64,000 nt of DNA from Gnetum montanum (taxonomy: Eukaryota > Streptophyta > Gnetopsida > Gnetales > Gnetaceae): the NCBI GenBank assembly GCA_015680685.1, contig MNCI01009267.1, forward strand, positions 1,362 through 65,361. The letters run 5' to 3'. Of this stretch, positions 1 through 9,208 are shown piece after piece. The first letter of the stretch is position 1. Every line of letters starts with the position of its first letter. Below the pieces are notes generated by a model. The model worked only from the letters and a program-made list of their open reading frames with translations. It was not told the DNA's origin and did no database searches. The translations under genes were made by a program, and so were the position numbers.

Positions 1-314
1 GTGCTGCAAGGTTTATCCAATCAAGTTCGTCTTTATTGCCGTACACAACTTGGGTTCAGGTTACAAGCTGCTTGAATAAAGAGCCGTTCACTCTAGGACT
101 CCTACTGCGGGCACATGGGAAAAATTCTAACTCTGGAGTGATCAATCTGCCAGAGCTTTGCTACTTCTAGGCAGGATTGGAAAATGAAGGGAGTGTTGCC
201 TTTTATTTATAGATATGGTGGTGGGACGCGATATCGCGTACGCGATATCGCAGGAGAAGATGTGATATCGCGGTGGCCGCGATATCGCGGCCCAGTGCAA
301 GTCGCGTCTCATCA
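1..314 (-). mobile_element. Partial LTR of a third related element (E), inserted in element A's LTR
   Basis: This is the U3-R part of an LTR on the minus strand. On the minus strand it begins TGATGAGACG at position 314, the same terminus as the other elements here. At 315 the sequence switches abruptly to element A's LTR (CTGGTCATGTG...), which the second segment copy carries uninterrupted at about 44,452. It contains a TATA-like box near 200-212 and CpG-rich GATATC palindromes at 228-286. The stretch from about 10 to 130 resembles the LTR of element C at 25,840-25,960. The rest of the element lies left of the window. Its intact CpGs suggest it is younger than A and B. Confidence 0.75.
228..286 (-). 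promoter_or_regulatory. GATATC dyad pair in the U3 of element E
   Basis: Positions 228-251 form a perfect 24-bp palindrome: two GATATC half-sites (230-235 and 244-249) separated by GCGTACGC. A second inverted pair has arms at 264-273 and 277-286 with a 3-bp spacer. The two dyads start 34 bp apart, as in elements A and B. This is the most CpG-rich version in the window and is probably nearest the ancestral form (inference). The function is unknown; it lies just upstream of the TATA box. Confidence 0.7.
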
Positions 315-602
315 CTGGTCATGTGCATGTCCAAGTACGTGACACTTGAATAAAGGATGTCATATAATTACATTCACCACATTGCAGGCATACACAGAGA
401 GGAAAATGGTTGAGAGAGGGAAAATGAAAACTGAAATCAAAACTAACTTTAAAAACTGACTTATTTCCTAATGATTATAACTGACCTTTCTACCTGTTAT
501 TAATAGATGATGAGATAGGCTACTATATCGTGTATGCGATATCGTAGTTGGGCTATGATATCATGTACATGATATCACGGTTGCCCAAATGACGACTCAT
601 CA
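315..602 (-). mobile_element. 3' LTR of element A, first copy (interrupted)
   Basis: This is the U3/R part of the element A LTR. It ends at 602, where the minus strand starts TGATGAGTC right after GGGGGTA. It matches 44,450-44,735, the complete LTR of the second copy. The R/U5 part is displaced to the left of the window by the element E insertion. Confidence 0.85.
524..576 (-). promoter_or_regulatory. GATATC dyad pair in element A U3
   Basis: Dyad one is 524-543 (TATATC-N8-GATATC). Dyad two is 557-576 (GATATC-ATGTACAT-GATATC) inside a 22-bp perfect palindrome at 556-577. They start 33 bp apart. The TATA-like position on the minus strand is to the left, near 508-516. Confidence 0.7.
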
Positions 603-614
603 TACCCCCACGAC
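603..614 (-). other. Polypurine tract of element A
   Basis: On the minus strand the sequence GTCGTGGGGGTA lies directly before the LTR start TGATGA. The same block precedes the 3' LTRs at 16,497, 29,269, 44,735 (minus), 59,693 and 26,191 (minus). It is the expected plus-strand primer of an LTR retrotransposon. The upstream motif GATGAGTTTTCATT is also shared. Confidence 0.8.
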
Positions 615-767
615 TAAATGAAAACTCATCCTCAAGTTACAGTGATTACACAGTGGATAGGTATGGGATTATTGGATGGTGAAAATGGGGTTATGCTACA
701 GTGTCGACTGAAAACAAAACAAAGACACAACACAAAGAATGTGCTACAACTACAAAATTTGTGGAAC

Positions 768-3532
768 TCATGTTGTTCCTGGTGGTAGTGGCTCCTCCAT
801 TAGTGCTTTCCCTTTGTCTTGTGCTCCAGGCTTTAAGACTTGATGGCGTTGAAGTATGTCCTGGGGCTTCTCCTCTCTGGTCCTAGGATCTTGTACCATC
901 CATGCTAATTTTTTGATGTTTGATGGAGTCGACACTTCCCACGGGCAAGGTAGTTGTGGAAACATTTGATTGGCCTTGACATACCAAGCCGCAAACACCC
1001 GTCGTTCCTCCTCATAGGCTATGGCTTTATCTTTGTATTCTTGGAAATTCGCTAGCCATCGAGCCAAATCTACTATGATATCTTTTTGGCCTTGGTAGCT
1101 TTCCTTCACCACCTCAAGTTCAGAATTTGCAATCTCCAGTTTTTCCAACAACTTCTTGTATTCTGCAAATTCTACTTTGTATTTGACATAGGTGGTTGCT
1201 ACCTATTGTTCAAGCTCTGTCCTCAGATGCCCTACTATTAACATGGCAAGGTTGGCATACTTTAGGTTTACGAACTCCATGTATTCTGTCAAATCCTAAA
1301 TCTGCAAGTCCTGGTTCTTAACTTCCACTTGGTGGGCAAAACCATATGTGTCCAATATGGCCCTCCAGTCAGTGTGTTGAGCACTGATAGCATTGATGTG
1401 GGCCTTGGCCATATGGATCTCCTTCTCAAGGATTTGTTTGTACATCCCCACCTAATCTCAGAAGTGCTTCTTCAGCTTTTTCACACACTTATTTCAATGG
1501 TTGTCTTTTGACAAATTGCATGTACCTCCTCCATTGAGAGGGTTTGGTTCTCTCTAGCTAAATGGCTTATGTCTTGGTTGATCTAGATGAATTGTTCTCA
1601 TAGCTAATGGAAGTGTTCTTTGAGAACATTCTTTTGCTTTTCCATAGAGGTCAACCGAAGGTTGTCGGTAACAAGCTATTTATTTTCTTCCTGTAAGGCG
1701 TTGAGTACTTTGAGATGTGCATGAGTTTATGCCTATGATGCGGATGCATCCCAAATAGCCTTCTCTTTTTCTTCAGCAACTTTTTTATTCTCCACTATTA
1801 TCCTGGTTAGTTGCTCAGTTCTGAAATTATCTAGATGATCTATGAGAATAAATTGCAAAGGGTCTTGCTATGCTACTTGTAGGGCCACGAGTTGTGCTTG
1901 TAATTTCTGCACTTCTGCTTCAGCATGCTCGACCCTCACTTTTGTTAAGACCAACTTTTCCTTTTTGGAAAATAGGTCTAACTGAATTTCCATAACATCC
2001 TGGGCGATGTGAAACAGGGACATCATTACTTGCCTTGTTTGTAGCAATCGATCAAGTGCATCCTCACATTCTGCAGGAGTCATGGAGGTTCCGACCAAAT
2101 TTTGAGCATCTCGTGCTCCTGTGAGATCTACCGGTGGTACAATAGGTACATTGAATGATTCTTTGATGTGGTCTGTGACTACATCTGTGGCTCTCATGGC
2201 ATCTTGGGGTTTCATGATCACCATAGTGGCCCCTTCACCAGTTTCTAATTGCACTTGGAAATATGCCACATTTCCCGAGATCTATTGTGACCAAAAACTT
2301 TTCCCTCCTCCTATGTGAATAGGTACTTTACCCCTTGTGTGATCCAAATAAACAGTGGACTAAATGACATAGTTAATGACACAGAAGTGGTTTGCATCAT
2401 CATGACTTCCCCAATTGACCGTCTCAGTGATGGCCTTAAGATGGCTCATCAACGGTCTATAGTCTTGTGGCAGTGGCTGATCTTGGCCTATGCATGGCTT
2501 TGCTTCTTGTTATTGGCTAGGTCCTATACTTGGAGGTTGGCTGGGTCCTACAAGTAGAGTTGCAGTTAGTCCAACCATTTGTTCTTCTTCTTCTTATGAT
2601 CCCAGCATCTTGCCAATGATTTTCCTTGGAGCTGGCAACTTTAACAATTTAGCATATGAAGCAGTTTGGGCTTTTCGGAGGACATCATTAGTGTATCCTA
2701 TGATACTCTCATGTTGGCACAGCTTTTTGATAAGACAAGGGAAAGGAAATACAAGCTTCACTATCTTTCGTTCCTCAAACTGCTTCAGGCTCTCTATTAA
2801 ATATAGATGGGGCAGGTTAGCATTTACCTTTTCCATCAGCACTACACATCCTCTTGCCACATACATTGATATTCTTTTTAAGCCCTTTGTGGGAAAGAGG
2901 TGATATGTTTCAATTTTAAAGTAGGTCCTCTCTTCCATCGTTAACTCACCAAATTTTTTATCTCTGCCATATGCCCTTTCCAACCAATCCCATTGCACAT
3001 CGGGGTTTAAATGGATGGATAACTAAGCAACCTTAGGCCCTGTATTCAGAAGGTTTAAAACCTCTGAAATGGCTTACGTGGAGAAGTCGACTATCACACC
3101 ACAAATGTTGACAATGGTACCTTGTTCCCTATTGTGCTAGAATTGGTACATCTCCCCTAGCTACCAGGCACCACTTTCAGAGAGGGTAGGCCATAAGGGA
3201 GATCCTTTTAGGTGATCCCTAACAACCTCAGGAGTGAACTCTGCAAAAGATTCACAGCTTAATTCCACAATCACTGCAGTGAATGTGGAATTTTCATGGA
3301 TGGCCTAAACATAATCTTGAGGCAACGTGAGATGTTGTCCCTGTTCAGGAATTGCAGCAGTTCCTCCTTCTGCCTACCTAGATTATATGGTAAGAAGATC
3401 CTCTTGATGAATACTGAATGATTGTTCCTCCTATTTTGCATGTTGTCCAGTAGTGACTTGTCTTCCACCTCTCTTATCTCATTTGCTTCCACCTTGAGCA
3501 GGACCTTCCTTTTGTCCACGTTTCAGGGCCAT
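768..3532 (-). pseudogene. Element A ORF2: PF20167-like domain plus coiled coil (broken)
   Basis: This is a non-pol gene of about 920 codons, split by stops and frameshifts. The start is the ATG at 3532 (MALKRGQ; MAPKCGQ in the other copy). The stop TGA is at 768-770 after the tail PLPPGTT. At 2,594-2,998 a segment with YGRDKKFGELTMEERTYF, a basic stretch and FPFPCLIKKLC resembles the putative plant transposon protein family PF20167 (family match from memory). At 1,868-2,269 lies a charged helical region, and 768-1,151 is a coiled coil ending in a tail with AWMVQDPRTREEKPQ. The copy at 44,901-47,658 and element B's ORF2 are homologues. PF20167-type proteins are known from plant gypsy elements; their function is unknown. 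No RT, protease or integrase motif is present. Confidence 0.7.
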
Positions 3533-5429
3533 ATGCAATTACATAGGACCAAGCGTTAGTAAGGTTGTTTTTGAAATTAAGTTATACCTTACTGTTTGCC
3601 TTAATTAATTAATTTGTTTATCTCTATGTGATATTTCATGAAAGATTGTAATAATGAGTCCATTTTACTTAGGTGGTTTCCAATTTTAATCTCCCAGTGT
3701 ACCTAAAGGATTAAATGATTTTTTTGGTACATTTTATTCTTAATTTACAAATAATTACCCTTAATAGTGTCTTTTGGATGATGATAAATTCCAAAAAGGT
3801 TAAGTTCTATTCAGCAAGTGTCCCTCCCCCATAACTAAGCTGAACATTCTAGGTTCAAGAAGGTTCATATGGAATTAAAATCAGAGTAATAGCAAGCGAG
3901 ATACAAATATGAAAGGAAGGTTCACACAATCGCAAGTAGTAGAGAAAAAATTCGAAAACTCCCCTGCGTGAATAGCATGAAATGATGCTAAGTGTTGTAG
4001 AGGAGGTCACCTATTTATACGTTTAGAGGGATGCGATATCACGTACGTGATATCATGGCCTATTGATGTTTAGGCCCAAGGGAAAATACCAAATTTTTTA
4101 GGGATTTTCTTGAAATCAACATTGTAACTTAGAACATTAGGCTATTGTTAAAGGGTTCAAAGGTAATTAGATGGTTTTGAAGGCATGAATAATGATCTAT
4201 GGGTTTTATCAATGAGGACCATGGGTGGTAGAGAAAAAGGCTATGTGATGGTACATAGGAACATTATTATTCAGAGGGATAGTAGCAGGGAAAGAAAATC
4301 ATTTGGAAATTATGTTAAGGGTAAAAAAAGGGTGTGTATGAGCTATGTCATAATTGAGAATTATGAAAGATTATATAAGTGGATCCTCCCCAAAGTAGGT
4401 TCCAACCTATAATTCCCTTGTTTAACCACGCTTAAAGTGTTTATTGGTACTAGAAGGGTTAAGTGTAATCCACACTGATTCTACAAAACACCCACATGTA
4501 ATTATCATCGGAATGAGGTAATGATTCTATGTTACACACGACATGAGCTACAATTACATGAACAGTGAGATGAGACAAAGTATAGAAGGGATCATAGAGA
4601 TTAGGACATGAGGTAATTGACCCAGGGCATAGAGAATCTTGCGTGTAAAGCATGATTAAGGTGTCATTAACTTATCGTTCTAAGATCAGAACAAAGTCCA
4701 TTCCTCTAATCAGTGACATCACTTTGTTTCATCCCATGATGAGCAACTACAAGAGTACCATAACAACAAGGTGTACAATCACTTGGCGTTTTGTTCAAGG
4801 GAGGAGTGATTTTTGTTTTGTGGCACTTCCTATTTTTTTTCTTTTTTTCTCTTTTTTTAAAATACTTAATCCAAAGAAGCCACCAACATTTAGGCATGGG
4901 TGCATGTATTTCCAATGGGACCCCCTAGAATAGCATTGGATTTTTGAGTGCTCTTTTGATTACTCTTACTTCCATTTTTCATTAGATCTACAAGAATCTT
5001 AGTACAACCTCGTTGCATGATAACTTCCAAAGACGTCACCAAAGAGAATCTACAAGTCCCCTTGATGTCATGCCCTAATCATTCCCTCTTGGTCCATCCT
5101 TGTTCATTCTAGGTACAATGAATAAAAAATTAATTTTAAGTTTTAAAAATGTCAAGAATATCACTGTACCCTCAAACATAACCTTTTATTTGTAGAATGG
5201 ATGAGTGGGTGTCATGGGCTCACTGTCCAAATAATTGATTGTTTGAGACTTGATAACATAGAACACACCTCAACCAACGATTCACATGAGTGTTTTATTC
5301 ATAGACGAGACTACTTGTAAAAAGACAAAAATACCAAAAAGACAAAAACATAAAACAAGAAGTTGAAAAGTGAAAAACTAGAAAACAAAAAGTTGTAAAA
5401 TGAAAGAAAATAAAAAGTGGTTATTAATC
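3533..5429 (-). other. Element A spacer between gag and ORF2
   Basis: This is about 1.9 kb without a credible reading frame. It holds the internal promoter-like block at 4011-4054 and long A/T-rich runs (for example 4838-4862). On the minus strand a pyrimidine-rich stretch runs into the ORF2 start; in the second copy it reads GTGTGATTGCAG directly before the ATG, which looks like a 3' splice site. The short frames at 4,185-4,412 and 4,652-4,933 have no recognisable content and are not conserved as proteins. Confidence 0.6.
4011..4054 (-). promoter_or_regulatory. Internal promoter-like block before ORF2 (element A)
   Basis: A perfect 20-bp palindrome, GATATC-ACGTACGT-GATATC, lies at 4035-4054. 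On the minus strand it is followed after 15 bp by TATAAATAG (4011-4019). The same dyad-TATA order and spacing (about 16 bp) occurs in the LTR U3 at 44,631-44,676. ORF2 starts about 480 bp downstream. That this drives ORF2 is an inference. Confidence 0.6.
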
Positions 5430-7478
5430 CTACTTGTTACTAGAATGGGGGATACCCCCCATAATGAAATGGTTGAGTATGGAAAGCATTAATAAATGGA
5501 AGATGAGGATCCTTGCATGTTGGAAGTATTGAAACTTGGCCATACTTACCCCATCAGGGTTCACACACTTGATCATAGTAAGCATAGTGGGAAAATTTAT
5601 ACGATGTAGTTTTAGGGTTTAGGGTTTAGGGTTTAGGGTTTAGGGTTTAGGGTTTAGGGTTTAGGGTTTCAGATAATGAGTTGATCCACTATGATATTTG
5701 GGACCGTTAGATTATATGAAAGGATTGGGATGTTGTCCTCCATTCCTATGTTCAATGGGCCATATTGTTGTTGGAGTGTGAGTTGGTGGACCTGAAGAAG
5801 TAACATGAGGCATGGGGTTCGAAGGTAAGGATGCACCACAGGTTTGGACTTGTGCTGAGTTGGAGGATGTAGTGGCCTCAGAATTGTGTTGTCCCTTCCT
5901 AGGATCATTTCTAAAGAAGGGACGCCTTTGATGTTGTTGAGGTATCTCACTATTATTGGAAGTAGTAGCACAAGTAATGTTCGTGGGTTGTTGTTGTGGT
6001 GCAGAAACCTTAGGAATAGTTGGTGGTGATGTAGAAGGAGGAAAAAAATAAGAATGTTGAAATTGAGAAGCAGTGTAAGGTACACAAGGTGGTGGTTGTG
6101 TTGAAGGCATGGGCTGATAGTATTGAGGAGAATGATAATATGGAGAGATAGAGTATTTTGGCCCAGTTGGGGAAACAGGATGTTGAACTAGATAAGCATT
6201 TGGATTTGGATGATATGAAGGGTGTCTCTAGTTTAGGGGTGGTCTCCCCCATGACTAGCATTGTTGCCACTATGATCGAACATAATATCATTGTACAAAC
6301 TCTAGATGTAACGTGTTTCTCGAATTCTCATGCAAATGTAACAATATTGGGCATTGGACCTTGGGGTGATCATACAAGCATATGTTGCATTCATACGTAT
6401 GATTGGCAGTTGAGCGCTTATTTTCCTTATCCCTTCTTTCCAATTGTCCAATGTTTTCTCCTGCTTCTTGGGTTGTCAAAAATCTATCTCCAATAATATT
6501 GATAAATTCTCCACACTTTTTATACGTCCATTCCAACATCTTATTTATCTTTACCTTGAATTTTTTTAATGATTGTTGTACCAGCAAAGATGGTTCTTTC
6601 TCCTTGTGATAGGTTGATTTCTCCTTTTTATGATCATGGACCTTTGTTAAGTTGAGATTTTGGTCCCGTTGATGTTTTTCAACACTCTCCCATCTAGCCA
6701 TTTCTCCTTCTTCTTTTGCTACCCGCTTAATAAGCTCTTGGACTTGATGGGTTCATAGTTCGTATAGTTGACCTCGGGCATACATTCCTAAGGTCTCTCT
6801 TATTTCATTACATAGCCCATCAATGATATGATACATTAGCCTTTCCTCGGAAAACCCATGGCCTAGACAGTTGTTTAACAGTGCATAATATCTTTCTAAA
6901 GCCATGTCCAAGGGTTCATGTTTTTCTTGTTTCCACTCTTCGATTTGTTTCCTCAAGGCTGAGACTCTTTCATAGGTTTGATATTTTTTGTTAAAGAGTT
7001 CTACCATTGTTGACCAATGTCGTATTGAATTTGGTTTTAACGATATATACCATACTTTTTCTTGGCCAACGAGTGTCATAGGAAAGAGCTTAAGTTTTTG
7101 CCAACCATTATCAATGTTGTTCCATGTGTAAGCATTGTAGAAGGCTTGTAAATATTGATGCAGATCTAAGTCATAGCATCCTGAAAAATTATGGAAGTTG
7201 TTTAAATCAAGCATGGGTAGACAACTCTCTTTACAATGCCTACGGGAGATTCGAACAACCTCTTGTATTTGCGTTAAGCTTGTAGTGGCCAATAGGGGTT
7301 CATCATCATTGGGTAAGTTATGCTTTTGTGTGTTGGGATGATGTTTCTTTTGTTTATGTTTATAAGAAATCCCCACTTCAGGTTGTGTACTCCAATCTTC
7401 ATTGTCATATAGTTCGTTGGTTCTCCAATGAACTTCCTCACTAAGTGTGACATTATCATGATCTTGTAGGAGAGGAAT
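5430..7478 (-). pseudogene. Element A gag (broken, with internal telomere repeat)
   Basis: This is a gag polyprotein relic read on the minus strand. The start codon position aligned with element B is 7478 but reads ATT. The longest open piece is 6,753-7,376 (207 aa). It shows the Retrotrans_gag pattern: YDLDLHQYLQAFYNAYTW, then LFPMTLVGQEKVWY, LFNKKYQTY and LERYYALLNNCLGHGF. A knuckle CNICLYDHPKVQC (near 6,395; CX2CX3HX4C) follows. Then comes a Pro/Ser/Gln-rich region (5,712-6,110) and a C-terminal region ending NK-stop at 5430-5432. Relative to element B about 100 codons of the Ser-rich N-terminal part are missing. No pol follows. Confidence 0.75.
5611..5669 (+). repeat. Interstitial telomere repeat (TTTAGGG)8
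   Basis: Eight perfect TTTAGGG units occupy 5611-5666, plus TTT. They sit inside the gag C-terminal region of element A. The second segment copy (about 49,724-49,736) has no such tract at the aligned place. The tract is therefore a post-duplication insertion, or less likely a precise loss from copy two. TTTAGGG is the common plant telomere repeat. Confidence 0.95.
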
Positions 7479-7619
7479 GGTTGTGAAATTGTGTGTAAAA
7501 TTATGTGTGACTTTTAATAATTATTTCTTTCTAAAATATATATCATTAATTTCATTACAGCGACCTTGTATGAGATAACTAATCTAGATAACTAGCACTG
7601 TCCCCAACATTGACACCAA
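7479..7619 (-). other. Element A leader with primer-binding site
   Basis: Directly inside the 5' LTR (minus strand, from 7619) the sequence TTGGTGTCAATGTTGGGGA matches 12 of 18 bases of the complement of the plant tRNA-Asp 3' end, TGGCGCCGTTGCCGGGGA. All but one of the mismatches are C-to-T or G-to-A changes. The rest is untranslated leader. Confidence 0.6.
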
Positions 7620-8410
7620 TGATGAGTGGAGAGGTACCCCTACACTCAACCATACGAATACGACTATTAAACGTGCGATACGGTCGAACTCCGTAGATGG
7701 ACTAGTTGTAGTATCTAAACAGTTAGCCTTAGGTCGCAGTTCGTTATCTTTCCACATAGACTAGTATTAGCTTTTTCACGTATGGTTTAGTTGAGAGTGA
7801 GGTGTATGATCTATTTCTAACCTAATGCTACTCCTGAAGGTGAGGAAAAGTAATATTAACTAAGCTAGGAGAGAAGGGTGAGAGAGAATCTAATCTAGCC
7901 TAACTGCGATGAGCATCCATTCCTTGATTATCCATACACATCTTGGACTTCATGCATGACTACCATTGGGATTACCAAGTAAAGATCCTAGGTACGCTAC
8001 TAGGTTATGAAGTAGTCACACTTAAATGCTCGTAATTAAGTCGTACTCATTCCGCATTTTAACATGAGTTTAAGGGTGAGAGAGATTAACTAGGAAAGCA
8101 GTAAATAACAATTAATTAAATGATTAAGCTAAGTGAATGCTGCAATGATGAAGTAATCTCAATATTTATTTTCTGTCATGTGCGTGTCCAAGTACATCAC
8201 ACTCAAATAAAGGATGCCATACAATTACATTCACCACACTGCAGGCATACATGGAGAGGAAAAGGGTTGAGATAGAAAATGAAAACTGAAATCAAAACTA
8301 ACTCTAAAAACTGACTTATTTCCTATTTATTATAACTGAATTGTCTACCTCTTATTGATAGATGAGGAGAAAGGCTATGATATCACGGTTGCCCAAATGA
8401 TGACTCATTA
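7620..8410 (-). mobile_element. 5' LTR of element A, first copy
   Basis: This is a 791-bp LTR bounded on the + strand by TGATGAGTGG at 7620 and GACTCATTA at 8410 (terminal TCATCA mutated to TCATTA). The PBS lies on the left and the target duplication on the right. Compared with the 3' LTR, its U3 has lost one dyad and half of the other, leaving one GATATC near 8379-8384. That fits a deletion between repeated half-sites. Confidence 0.85.
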
Positions 8411-8415
8411 CAGTT
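8411..8415 (+). repeat. Target-site duplication of element A (CAGTT)
   Basis: CAGTT abuts the right end of element A. In the second copy the left end is flanked by CAATT (43,891-43,895) and the right by CAGTT (51,592-51,596). The uninterrupted 3' LTRs of B read TTTTCAATTCTTTT at this place. The A-to-G change is thus shared by both segment copies. Confidence 0.85.
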
Positions 8416-9077
8416 TTTTTCCCAAGTGCATGCCTGCAGTGTAATGTTTGTAATTGTATGGAACCTTTGTTCAAGTGTAATGTACTTGGACATGCACACA
8501 ACTGACAATAAAGATCGAGATTACTCCATCATTGAAGCATTCACTTAGCTTTTATTTGCTTTAATTGTTAATTATTACTTATTATTTTCTTAGTTTATAT
8601 TTTTTTATCATCGTTTACTATTTTTGTTGATAATGCGGAATGAGTATGTCTTAATCATGAACATTTAAGTGTAACTACTTGGTAACCCAGCAGTGTATCT
8701 AGTAGTGCTTAAGTAATGTATGCTTGGTAATCCCAGAAGTAGTACATGAGGTCCAGGATGCGTACAGATGATTAAGGATAGATGCTCATCACACTTAAGC
8801 TATTTTAGATTTTACTTCATATTGCTTATTAGCTTAATCAAGATTATTTCACATTGTCTCTAGGAGTAGCATAGTGTTAGAAATCACACCATACATCTCA
8901 CTTTGGACTAAACCATACGTGACAAAGTAAATACTAGTCCAGGTGGGAAGAAAGCAAACCATAATCAACGTATAACTGTTTAAGTGCCACAACTACTCTA
9001 TCCACAGAGTTTGACCGGATCGTGTATACATGCTCGTATTCATATGGTTGAGTGTAGGGGTACCTCACCACTCATCA
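8411..9077 (+). mobile_element. Right part of element B's 5' LTR (first copy)
   Basis: This is R/U5 of the B LTR. It aligns with 16,691-17,353 and ends CTCATCA at 9077. The U3 part is missing here because element A split the LTR; the missing part is visible in the second copy at 43,702-43,895. Confidence 0.9.
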
Positions 9078-9078
9078 T

Positions 9079-9096
9079 TGGTGCTATTATTGGGGA
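9079..9096 (+). other. Primer-binding site of element B
   Basis: TGGTGCTATTATTGGGGA starts one base after the LTR end. It matches 12 of 18 bases of the tRNA-Asp complement, and every mismatch is C-to-T or G-to-A, as expected from methylcytosine decay. The second copy reads TGACGCTATTACTGGGGA (13 of 18). tRNA-Asp-type sites are known in Athila/Tat-like gypsy elements. Confidence 0.6.
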
Positions 9097-9208
9097 CAGT
9101 GCTAGTTATCTAGATTAGTTATATTATACAAGATCACTGTAACAAATTATTAACAATATATCTTTTAGAAAAGAGATTAAATTCAATTAGGTCACACAAT
9201 TTATAACA

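Noticed and set aside
524-590. GATATC arrays as a CRISPR-like or satellite array
   Set aside because: There are only two dyads per site, with fixed position upstream of TATA boxes in LTRs. There are no regular spacers and the DNA is plant nuclear.
6158-6496. 112-aa plus-strand frame (and 50,214-50,510)
   Set aside because: It is antisense to gag; the sense strand carries the Retrotrans_gag and knuckle motifs.
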